Of a DNA stretch of 19,545 nt, positions 9,476-19,400 are shown piece by piece (positions within the stretch are counted from its first letter, which is position 1; the number at the start of each line of letters is the position of its first letter). Origin of the DNA: Hymenopellis radicata (lineage: Eukaryota > Basidiomycota > Agaricomycetes > Agaricales > Physalacriaceae). Under the pieces are notes generated by a model. That model was not told where the DNA came from and did no database searches. It saw nothing but the letters and a program-made list of their open reading frames with translations. The stretch covers positions 1 through 19,545 of the forward strand of contig JADNRX010000863.1 of NCBI GenBank assembly GCA_015501595.1. Direction: 5' to 3'. Position numbers and translations under genes: made by a program.

Positions 9476-10264
9476 TTACATGGGTAGCGAATCTAGTTCT
9501 TTCAAAGTCCAATATTTCTTCATGTTTTCGCCTTGCAGATCAGCGACCTGTGGATTGGACTTCATCAAGACAAAGAGGCTCTTGTGGAATGCCAAACCTT
9601 ACCTCTTGATCCAAGTGCGTGAACAGAACATCTTTGAAGCCATCGAGGCACGCTCTCATCTCCTCTGGCGAATACGCGGATGGGTCCTGTTTCCATTTGT
9701 GCAAGAGCTTCGTGAGGGATTCGAGCCCTGTTTTCAGCCGCGTCAGATAAGCGTACAAGCAACGGCAACGACGCACCATCGTGGATACCCTGGTGCGACT
9801 TGAGATGTTCATGGTCGGCAGCAAAGGAGGGCATCCTCTTTCCCAAAACCGGAAATATGTGTCTCTCCTCGAACGTGTGATGCGTGGTCAAGGCTGTTGA
9901 GTATGAGGTCCTGAGTGACAAGAAAGCGCGGCGGTAAACGTACAGTGCTCGAATCGGCGAGCGCTATGGAGGTACAGGGTGAGATTCATCCCGCGATTGT
10001 TGAACGAGCCATCGGCAAGCTACGCATCGCGTCAATTACGGCTCTGAACGATCAAAACGGATGTACCTCATGCAGAGTATTGACTGTAGATGTGTTGAGA
10101 AAAGGATGCGGGAGTCATGTAACAAAGACATACATTCTTGTTTGAACCATTCGTGGAACGTGCTCATTCGCTCACTCAACTTCAAGTCGTCAATTAGCAC
10201 TTGAATGTCAGATCAGAACTTGGGACGTTACACGGTTCCATTTCCGCTCCTCATAGGACGACAT
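9476..10264 (-). CDS. hemerythrin HHE-domain protein
   Basis: Seven exons (10264-10232, 10179-10134, 10083-10067, 10019-9944, 9893-9777, 9727-9603, 9547-9476), with introns of 47-55 nt, give an unbroken 161-aa frame. The exon phases all agree, which strongly supports the model. Candidate di-iron ligands follow the HHE pattern: His20 (TFHEW), the HHTFEERH block at 62-69, His87 and His91 (HLKSH), and His134/Glu138 (THLDQE). ADGSFNNRGMNL is also typical of fungal members. The family binds O2, NO or iron; the substrate here is unknown. The protein is cytosolic, with no signal peptide. The start MSSYEERKWNR has A at -3. It converges with the WW/membrane gene, with 86 bp between stops. No frame correction is needed. 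Confidence 0.88.
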
Positions 10265-10497
10265 TGTAACGAGAGTTCGACACGCGTATTTGGCACGTCG
10301 AAGAGCGGTCCATACGAGCATCTACTCCTTTTATTCACGGCGCAGTAGCAGGCTTTGTAAATGGTCATGAGCGCCTGTCAACAGAAATGACACGAGCATG
10401 GTGGCTGTGTTGGACAGGCACGCCATTGACGATAGCACGATTAGCAAACTACTGTCAGCATGAGTAACGACTTTGACAATATACAAGGTAAGCATTC
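10265..10497. other. upstream region with a possible orphan first exon
   Basis: This is the 5' flank of the hemerythrin gene. On the + strand, ATG at 10460 opens MSNDFDNIQ and meets a consensus donor (GTAAGC) at about 10487, only 11 bases before the COG2 duplicate begins. No downstream exon was found, so no gene is called. Confidence 0.3.
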
Positions 10498-10774
10498 GTC
10501 CTCAAATCACGTAGTCTCTAGCTCTAGCGCGGCGGTGAGCAACTAAGAGGACGAAAATAATTACATCACGTACGCTCAAAGTTGTCAGCAAGTTCACACA
10601 ACGCTCTGAAAGACCCGTCCCATATTCCGAGGGCCGTCCTTGCCGAATGCACCGACATCGAACTTGATCTGCGTTTTTATCCGCTCATCGTCCTCGTCGT
10701 CCTTGCCAGCATTCGCGTTCCCAAACAACGAGAACGTAGGCTTCTTGTTCTTCTGAATCTTCAGACGACGTAGC
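10498..10774 (-). pseudogene. COG2: truncated duplicate of the COG2 3' end
   Basis: About 277 bases match the last part of COG2 plus its 3' flank at 11950-12234, in the same orientation, at roughly 85-90% identity by eye. It begins at the equivalent of LRRLK and shares KNKKPTFSLFGNANAGKDDEDDERIKTQI with two extra residues (a 6-base insertion). It then loses a net 14 bases near AFGK, shifting the frame to a TGA at 10594-10596. Beyond the shift, the old frame is still legible (CELADNFERT then TGA), with two Asp-to-Glu changes. The matched 3' flank (about 68 bases) is as similar as the coding part. There is no start and no upstream exons, so it cannot make COG2. Confidence 0.88.
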
Positions 10775-10832
10775 AATCGAGTGATCGGACTTGGGGTTGA
10801 GCGTTATCTAATCGCGCCTTCCTCCAACCATC

Positions 10833-11840
10833 ATGAGTGAATACTGGGTCTCCAAGAAAAAGTACTTTTGCAAGTACTGCGGTATCTACATCACTGACGA
10901 TGTGCCTTCACGACAGCAACACGAGAATAGCCTGGGCCACAAAGGCAATAGGGACCGTTTCATCCGCGGTCTCTACAAGGAAGGTGAGCGTCGCAAGAAG
11001 GACCAGGAGGAGGAGAAACGAGAAATGGCCAGAATAGAGCTCGTATGTGGCCATATTTGCTTATTTTGACTGCTTCTCACCGTACAAAAGGCAGCCCAAG
11101 CGGTCTTCGCACAGGATGTGAGCTCTGGGAGAGCACGCCCTTCCATGAACAGCGTTGCATCGTCGTCGTCCTCAGAGTCCAGTAAACCCAGGCCCCCGTC
11201 TTCTAACCCTTTTGCCAACTACTCTACGGCTGCGTCTCTAGGTTTCACTGATCCTGACGCGGAGAGGATAGCCGCTCTCGCTCAGCAGAAACAGTCAGAA
11301 GGCGTCATATCTGGCGCCTGGGAAGTCGTAGAGATAGCACCTCCAACTGTAGAGGAGCCCACTGCAGATGCGGCTCTGGGCAAGCGTCCAGCAGACGAGC
11401 AGGAGGATGCTGAGCGTGAATTCAAAATCCGCAAGCGTACGCTCAACGCTGGCTTGGAAAAGATCTACGACCCCGGAGTGATAACACTAAAGCCTCGTAA
11501 AAAGGAGGAACCACCCTTGACATCTACACCAAACGATACTTCCGTTGAAGTGCCGAAATGGACCCCGAGCAAGTGGAAGCGACCTGGAGAGAAAGGTGTT
11601 GGGACTGACGTGGACGTCACTCCTGACAAATCGAAGCGAGCGGGTACAGATGTTGAAACAGAGCCATTACAGGATGTCGAAGGGCGCACAGAAGTTAAAG
11701 AGGAAGTGAAGACGGAACTGCCCGAGGAACACGAAGAGGCTTCTTCCGTTCCGTTTCGACAGACGGTTCCGCAAGGATCCAGTATGTTTAGAAAACGGAC
11801 ACCTGCTACTGGTGGGACAAGAGGGAAAAGATCAATCTGA
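10833..11840 (+). CDS. WBP4: WBP4/FBP21-like U1-type zinc-finger splicing protein
   Basis: Two exons (10833-11042 and 11091-11840) around a 48-nt intron (GTATGT...ACAAAAG) give 319 aa with no frame problem. The N-terminus (EYWVSKKKYFCKYCGIYI...) is a matrin/U1-C type finger with Cys13, Cys16, His30 and His36, followed by a basic helix (RRKKDQEEEKREMAR), matching the WW-binding-protein-4 family. The middle is Ser/Pro-rich (SSSSESSKPRPPSSNPF), then come basic motifs (KIRKRTLNAGLEKIYDPG, PKWTPSKWKRPGEKG) and an acidic segment, and a basic C-terminus (GGTRGKRSI). No clear WW domain is present, unlike the animal protein. By family it should be nuclear, acting with the U4/U6.U5 complex; that is not shown by the sequence. 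The COG2 relic lies upstream and the COG2 stop lies downstream, convergent. Confidence 0.8.
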
Positions 11841-11949
11841 ATCATGCTCTGTATTGTACGTGCCGTACTCAATCAACATCCTGCGGAGTTTGCAGCTAAT
11901 AATTGGCTAATAACGTACTCGGCCAACGGATGTAAGAAGTTGGCTATTA

Positions 11950-12234
11950 GTCCTCAAATCACGCAGTCTCTAGCTCTAGTGCGGCGGTGAGCACCTAGGA
12001 GGACGAAGAGATTTACATCACGTACGATCAAAGTTGTCAGCAAGGTCACACAACGCTCTGAAAGACTCGTCCTCTTCCACCAATATTCCGAGGGCCACCG
12101 CACCCTTGCCAAATGCCTCAACATCGAGCCTTATCTGCGTTTTTATCCGCTCATCGTCTTCGTCGTCCTTGCCAGCATTCGCATTCCCAAACAACGAGAA
12201 CGTGGGCTTCTTGTTCTTCTTCAGACGACGTAGT
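11950..12234 (-). repeat. parent copy of the COG2 3'-end duplication
   Basis: Covers the COG2 3' flank (11950-12017) and the last part of the final exon. It is the intact partner of 10498-10774, about 1.45 kb away in direct orientation. The sequence outside the matched blocks does not correspond on either side by eye, so this is not a simple tandem duplication including the WBP4-like gene. Confidence 0.85.
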
Positions 12235-15133
12235 GCATCCTCAATCTTCTTGAGTTCAACAAGATTGGCAAAGTACCTGGAAGCAAAACATCAGCACGGA
12301 CGTTTTGGAGCGGACCTCAGGATAAGCTATACCTCTGCAACACAGTATCAAAGACTCTTCTCGTTATCGACTCTCGAAGCTCAGTGGGAAGGGACGCTCC
12401 AGTTCCGTTACCAGAGAAAAAGCTCTTCACTGGGCCTAAAAGGTCAGCGACAAATTTGCTCGATTTAGTGAGTGGGCGCTTGTCACGTTCGCCACGGAAC
12501 TGTGTAGGAATTCCCCTTAGATTATGCAACGCGTCCGAGCACCGTCTTGATAATATCGATACCATCCATTTGTCGATGCTAGGAATCAATGAGGAAAGAT
12601 TTGAGAGTGATCTCTGCAACACGACTAAAGGCATGATGAGTCGATAGACCACTCGAGGACAATACAGACCAACCTTCATAGTCCGACGCATCAGAGTCAA
12701 CTGTCTCTGCTCGAGGGAGCATGCGGCTAATCTGCTCAATCCAGAGCTCAAGAACGGACTTTTGCATCATGTTGACATCAAGAATCGCGGCAGTGTAATG
12801 CAAGAGATGTGCATCATCAGCCGCCACACTCTCAGCAGCAGCTTCGGGTTGGGGAACAGGCGTTGCGGAGCGGGGGATAGGTGTCGAGGAGCGAGGAGTA
12901 GGTGTCGAAGAACGAATTGGACCCCCCGAAGACGGAGCAATATGCTTCCTTTCTAGTGTAGAAAGGCTATCCTTGAGCCATGTCTTGAACCGACTGATAA
13001 GCTTGAAAATGTTAAGTTGGTATCATTGATGAGGTGTGCTGAACATACCTGAAGATTTAATCGCCAGAACCGATGGCTTAGCTCAGGAATGAAGATCTCA
13101 GAACTCCAGCACGCGGTAATGGCAACCCAAACGGCATCAGCTTGTGAAGTGGCGAAAGAATCGCTTCCTTGAAAAATACATCAAGTCAGACGTAAGTCAA
13201 TGTTTTGAGAGTAAGAGTTACCATTGAGCTTTGGCTCGATCTTGAGCACGGACAACGCATCTTCCAGCCTCGACACGATCTCCTTCCACCGCATTTGGAA
13301 ATATACGGGCAGTTGCCACCGTCGCTCAAAGGCATTAAAAGTAGGATGTGTCCGCATACTCTCCACGGAATGGTCGGGCGCAAGATACTCCAAAGATCGT
13401 ATAAAAGTTTGAGTTATGTCGTAGTTCTGTATCCACATCAACAGACGTGGTCGATTCGTCACCATCTCGACTGACCTTTCGAAAGACGTTCGGTTTGCCC
13501 ACGGAAAAGACGACGCTCCCCAGCTCATCCATGATGGCACGTGCGAATTCATCCCACACTACGTTGGCCATTATCTCAAAGCCTTTACCGTCTCGCTCCG
13601 CAGGAAAAGTAGACAGTAGAGGAGTCAAACGGCCACCAGGAAGTGACTTGATGGACACCTTTTCCGCAATGTCCATTATCTTGCACAAATCCCTCTCAAC
13701 GAATCTCAGAATCTGACAGTACAATTTAGCGAGGGGTTCGTCGCTCTCTTCCAGTACAGACATATAAGGCGATTGCCGCTTGCCCGCAGATGGTAGTGGG
13801 GATTGTTTCAAAGGAAACGCAGTGAACGGGGTGTAAGGTGTTTTGGGAGGGTGCAAGGACGCCGAGAAGCCAGCGCTGGTGGGATTGAATGGCGTATGAG
13901 GTACGAGAGGTGATTGAGGTGCATTTAAAGCCCCGCTGTATATTGTCTTCAAGGCGCATACATGAGCGCGTGCTTTACGGTAGAGACATGCTTACCTTTT
14001 TCACAAAACGGCGAACAATATCCCGTCTTATAATGTCCTCAGCGTCCCGCCAGAGCCCAAGCATATCGTATGTATGCATACATTCCGTTAAATCATTGGG
14101 TAGTTTATCCTTGGCGTCGAGAGTTTTACGGTCGCCCTTCCCTTCGGTGAGAGCCTGTAGTAAAGTGCTGAAATGGTGGTCGAGATCAGAAGACAAGGTC
14201 GACTGTATTCGGTCGATTCGCTGTGAGAAGATGAGGATTGTTGCAGTGCGCAATATCGACGAGCTTACAGACCCATTGCATCTCGTCTACAAAGGCGCAG
14301 TTGTCGTCCCTCGCCTTCGCGGCGTGGTATAAAAGCTGGGTGTACTCTGCAGCGACTCGACTTAGGTGTTTGGCTTGATTGCCGCGGGCTCTGCAGAAAT
14401 GTCACTTGAAGTTTGAAGAGTAATATATGGGTGTCCTACTTGTCTTCCTGGCTGTCTGCGCTCGGAGAGGAGAGCAGACCGGGCCCATTGATGGGCTCCG
14501 CATCGTCATTAGAGGGAGAAGATATGACAAGGAGGCCTTCAAGTCGCGTCACGGACTCTGATATTTTCAAGAGCAGATGTAGCAATGCCTGCACGCTGAG
14601 TTGTCTGCCGAACATCTTACGGAATAGAATACCTTTTCTTCGCGCAGAACAGCACGGGTTTCCAACTTTTGTTGTATGGCAGCTTGAGTGAGCTGAAGTT
14701 CGGATTTTGAAGCCTGGAAACCGTCAACGCGTGCAGGCCGCAAATCCAAGGGACAGACCAGTATCTCGGTTCGTAGGCCGCTCAATGGGGCCTTTAGTTT
14801 TCCTAACCGCACGCCTTCCCCTCTCAAGTCTGTGCTCAGACTGATGAACGCCTCATAATCGTCGTTGATGAGTTTGACGAGCTCCTCCTTGAGTGTAGAT
14901 AGGTAGTCACGGAGCTCCGACCGTAGGTCCTGTAGCGAGGTATGGGAGCGGGAGAGCAGAAATTGCTCAATGTCAAACGTGTCGGCCGTCAAGTACGGGT
15001 TGGAGTGGGACAGCGGAACAAAGACGGGCAGGTCATGGCTAGGCTCGTCGTCGTGGGCGCGCTCCCGTGTCGCGAGCTCCTCGGCAAGACGCTCGAGCTG
15101 AAATGGGTCCGAGCCAGGCTCAGCGTCATTCAT
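12018..15133 (-). CDS. COG2: conserved oligomeric Golgi complex subunit 2
   Basis: COG2 is a lobe-A subunit of the COG tether, which captures retrograde vesicles at the Golgi. Ten exons (15133-14633, 14588-14440, 14390-14273, 14220-13996, 13946-13476, 13426-13222, 13167-13049, 13001-12674, 12624-12333, 12276-12018) total 2667 nt, giving 888 aa with all phases consistent. The N-terminal domain is clear: DLPVFVPLSHSNPYLTADTFD, then the LRSELRDYLSTLKEELVKLINDDY helix around residues 65-90 in two stretches, then FISLSTDLRGEGV. The C-terminal domain has RCSDALHNLRGIPTQFRGE, KSSKFVADLLGPVKSFFSG and DDERIKTQIRLDVEAFGK. A Pro-rich insert (about 13790-13930) and an Arg/Ser/Thr/Pro repeat (STPTPRSSTPIPRSATP) are lineage-type linkers. 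The start is head-to-head with NIF3. No frame correction is needed. Confidence 0.93.
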
Positions 15134-15235
15134 TGAGAAAGGGCCGTGGGAATATATATCTCTGAGCGCGTTCTCTTTTTGGACCACGACGACGACGACC
15201 AACGCGATGACCTCGATACCGTTCGTGAGAACTGT
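15134..15235. promoter_or_regulatory. compact divergent promoter COG2/NIF3
   Basis: Only 102 bases separate the COG2 ATG (minus) from the chosen NIF3 ATG (plus). An AT run at 15150-15159 (AATATATAT) is the only TATA-like element and could serve either gene. A (GAC)n-like run (about 15184-15199) follows. Such a short gap means the two genes share a nucleosome-free region or their 5' leaders overlap; this is inferred. Confidence 0.5.
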
Positions 15236-16374
15236 ATGCAAGCCATGGAGCGTATTGCCCCTCTGCGCCTGGCCGAGCCCTGGGACAACGTAAGTCAAAT
15301 CGAAATCACCTCCAACAAAACTGTCGCGCTCATATGACTTGTTAGGTCGGCTTAATATTAGGTGCATCTTTTGTACTGGCTCTGTATATCACCTATGTCT
15401 AACGAGGCCTTCTATAGAATCGCCCTCCCAGCGACTCAAAGGCGTCAATCGCGTCCTTCTGACCATCGAGTCCGTCCACCCCTTCTCCGCATGGTATATT
15501 ACAACTAACAACATTGCACAGTCTTACTACCGCGGTTCTACAAGAGTCTCTGGACCTGCTCGCACCGGTCATCATATCCTACCATCCCCCCGTATTCAAG
15601 GCCCTAAAGTCAATAACACTGTCGAATCCTCTACAGGCTTCCCTCCTCCGCTGTGCCGCCGAAGGCATCTCTGTTTACAGCCCTCATTCATCAGTCGACT
15701 CCATCTGGGGAGGCATCAACGATTGGCTGGCTGAGGGTGTCCTTGACAGAAGCGTAGGTGACAGCGTACCTCTCGTCGGCATCAAGAAGGCGCCAAACGG
15801 CGAACCGGAAGGGGGAGAGGGCAGGCTCGTCACCTTTCCTGACCCGCTTGACTTGAGTATCGTCATTTCCAGAATAAAAAAGACTCTTGGACTATCTCAG
15901 AGTGGGTCTACGTCTTATCGGTGCAAGGATCGTCGAGACTGACGCGTTCGAACAGTTCAAGTCGCGTATGGAGCCAACAGTGCCTCAAAGACCATTCGGA
16001 CTGTTGCCATATGTGCAGGATCAGGCGGTTCTATGCTCGTAGGCAGGGATGCAGACGTGTACTTTACCGGTGAGATGTCGCATGTAAGTCTGTTTGCAGA
16101 TCCTTCGCCACCAGGATGCTGATTGTCTGATAAGCATGAGGTTTTGGCCTGTGTGGCTGATGGAAAACACGTAATTCTCTGTGAGGCGTCGTCGCGTGTT
16201 CTTCGTCTTGTTTCTTCTCATGGTTCTTAGGTGGACACACGAACACGGAGCGGGGATACCTGCCAGTTCTCGCAGGTAAAACTGCTCAACGAAATCCAAT
16301 CAGAGGGAAAGAATCTAGAAGGACTAGAGGTGCTTGTCAGCCAACGAGACGCTCATCCATTGGCATTCGTATAG
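15236..16374 (+). CDS. NIF3: NIF3/DUF34-family metal-binding protein
   Basis: Exons are 15236-15289, 15346-15361, 15418-15469, 15522-15901, 15956-16083, 16135-16180 and 16231 onward, with introns of 50-56 nt. Motifs in order are MERIAPLRLAEPWDNVGLIL, ISYHPPVF (metal His), YSPHSSVDSIWGGINDWLAE, VAYGANSASKTIRTVAICAG, GRDADVYFTGEMSHHEVL and GHTNTERGYL (metal His/Glu), covering the complete dimetal centre of the family. The molecular role is unsettled; the yeast homologue binds NGG1p. The last segment (LLNEIQSEGKNLEGLEVLV...DAHPLAFV, stop 16372-16374) is one base out of frame after PVLAG at the AAAA run 16278-16281. Either a 52-nt intron (16276-16327, giving 255 aa) or a one-base insertion explains it. 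The start at 15236 is the first in-frame ATG; MTSIPFVRTVCK from 15207 would join it if one G were missing near 15243. Confidence 0.85.
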
Positions 16375-16431
16375 GTGAGTGACCCTCAAGGTCCAACTAA
16401 TCAGCATTATTAAATAAATCCAATAAGTAGG

Positions 16432-19400
16432 CTACGATGGTGAACAGGTACTATGGTATATTTGACCTGTCCGTGATACAATGATATGTCTTCTATCGGG
16501 AGAAGGTTCGACCTTCGACTTGTCCGAAGAAACGAATGGTTTGCGACACGCTGAACATATCCCGAGGGAGGGCCTCCACCCACAGATCTGTTCGCGATTA
16601 TGGATTGCGACGGTCTCGAAAAAGGTCTCTATCAAGCAGGTGCTTGGTTATGAACAGCATGTCTCCCTCCGACCGATACGATTCCAACATCCCAGTCAAT
16701 ATCGTGCGGAACTCAGTGTAATGTGTTCCCTTTGACAAGGGCATCTGTGCGGCCGAATTGACTAGCTGCTTGAAGAGTCGCGGGAATGACAGCCCTCGTG
16801 TCGAACTGATGGATACGAGTGAACTGAACGTCTCCCGCACTAGTGAGCGGAGGGTGTCCAATGCCCGCCATTCCATCTCCAGCGAACTATCCTGTGGAGG
16901 GGAAGTAGAAAGTGCCTCTGGTGAACACGAAGCCGATACTGTCTGGATGCAGTTGATCTGGCTGCTGAGCAGTCTAAACCAAACGTCCTCCAATGGAACG
17001 TCCCGAGACGACGAATTGGAGCGAGTGAAACAGACAGAGATCCCCGTCCGACCCAGGTCAACAAGTTCCTGCAGTGCAACCTCTACATCCGGGACCGCAT
17101 CGCCTGACAACCCATCAAGGACCTTCAACGTCAGCTTCTTCTCAAACGTCTCAGCCTTCTCGATAGCTTGCAGCGGTAACCCCTGCTGGTCCAATGCCCA
17201 AACCACCGCATTGTACACATCTTTGGATTCACAGATCTGTACGACGTCCGACCACTGTATCGGTCCGCTAGCGGACAGATGCTTTGCGACTTCGATGACA
17301 TCTTTGGGAGAAAACTGGCACTGGAGGGAGATGTACATTTCGTACAGCTTTTCAGGATGAAGCTGCACTGTCGTGCCTCTCTGGAGATAGATGTAGTCGT
17401 CGTCCTCCGGTTTCGCGGGCCCAAGAAGATACTGGAGATACATGAACCGTTGGTGATCGCCATCAGGACCTAATTTCTCCAGTGCGCGCTCATGAAGGTC
17501 TGGGATGTGCTTGTCTAGTAATATGGCCGTACTTGCGAGGCTCATCTGGAGGAGCTTCTCGAGCTCGTCGGAAATCAGGATAATGAGCTCGAGTGGCAGA
17601 TGTTTCCAGAAGGGGACGAATGGGTCAAAACTTCGTCGAGATTGCCGTATATTTCAGAGGCATGTTGATCGGGATCGTCGAGATAGGTTTCGAGAAGAGG
17701 TGCCCATCTCTGCTCCTGATGATGCCATGTTCTGAGGATTCGATAGAAGCCGGCATCAGTGAAGAGGCTGGTGAGCTTGTCGCCTTCATGAGGCGTGTAC
17801 GCGGAAAGCAGGTACTCCGCCGCAAGCTGTCGATCTTCTCGAGTACTTGCATCCGGATCGGACGCGAGTCCTATGAGAATGTCGTGGAGGGTGCTGAGGG
17901 GGATCGTTTTCAGGAATTGAGAATATTTCGGTACATTGCGCGAGATGAAGATATTCACAAAGGTAACGGCGGAAGGGGAGAGATCACGGGACGAGAGGAT
18001 TTCAAGCAGAATGGAGATGATGACGAGACGGCTAACCTCCTTGGAGTCGCTCAAGTACGAGTCTTCAAAGGCTATGTCCAGAGAATGTAGGAATGATTCG
18101 GCATCAAACCGAAGGAGTACTCGGGCGTATGGATATGTCGGCTCCTCGCCGCCCTCTTCGTCTGATGTCAGAACCAGTCTACCTCCTTCGCCTGCTGGCC
18201 ATATGCTTGACCGGCCAAAGAAGAGGAAGGTATAAACGTCTTTCTTGGCCTGGTAAGCCTCCTCCGGGGGTAAGGGATCCTCGCTTGGATAAGTGAGTCC
18301 CGACAAGACATTGGCCAGATACGGATAGATCTTGTACGCATTCAGGATAAGGGGTTCCATACTCTCCTCGTTCCATGATTCCCTCGATCTGCGGTGCTGG
18401 TTGATCTTGCGAATCAAACCAAGTAGTTCAACCACCGGCGCGACGTAGTCTCGAAGGGCGCGCGTGTAGACATATATCAGAGCATCGTAGAGGTGGTGTC
18501 GTTGGCAAAGTTGGATGGCCTGATTGAGATCCAAACACGCGGGATCGATATGCCAAATGATTCGCTCCACCAAGTCGGGACGACCGTCCTCTGCATGCAT
18601 AGCGACCAATCTCTGAGTGATGCGCGGGGGTACCATGCGTATCTCGTTGTCCAGTACAAACTTCTCCAACTGAACAAGGTAAATACGCGTGATTCCCGCG
18701 TCGTCGTAGTGCTGAAAGAGGTCCTCGAAGAGAAATTCGAAATCGTCCAGAGCTATGCAAGCGCGACAAGCCGTTGCCACCAGGTCTTCAAACAAGGATG
18801 TCCTGTCAACCCCGCGTCCATCCGGAGTCATGTGTGTCTCGTCAAACATCCTTTGCTCAGAAAAAGCATGTTCGCTCGCGGCTGCCAATAATTGGCGCAT
18901 TCGGTCTCCAATGACTTCTTTGCGGATGTCATCAGCCTCCGGCAGGTCGTTTCTGTTTCCAGGAGCCGTATCCAAGTAATACGAACGAGCCATCTCGATT
19001 GCACCCAAGGAGTCATTCTTGTCCAGGAATTTCACGATTTGATGAGCCCAAGTCAGCAATGTACCCCGTTGGATGATTTCCCGTCCTTGGCATAAATGAG
19101 AAGCTGAGCTAGAATCAAGACTGAGAGGCTTACAAGAAGATATATCCTTCCCTTATAGATACGAATGCTGTGCGCTATGTCACCAACTGAGTCTACGTAG
19201 GATGTAGCACTTGACTGGTGTATGCAATGGATGGTGAGACCAAAGATAGCCCATCGAATGGCGTCCTCTCCACAAGTTTCTTGAGCCGGACATCGTAAAC
19301 CTCGAGGGATTTGCGGTACATATCAGAATTTGCTATTCAGAGCAGACGTTAGGGGAAAACAGTAAACATAGAATAAAGTTGCTCACATTGATATTAAACC

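Noticed and set aside
10582..10773. 63-codon + strand open frame over the COG2 relic
   Set aside because: The parent block gives a similar antisense frame at 12034-12468, so both are shadows of COG2 coding sequence.
16758..17360. 200-codon + strand open frame
   Set aside because: Antisense shadow of VPS8; Ser/Thr-rich with no recognisable motif.
17593..18090. 165-codon + strand open frame
   Set aside because: It is antisense to the long VPS8 exon, whose frame is clearly conserved.
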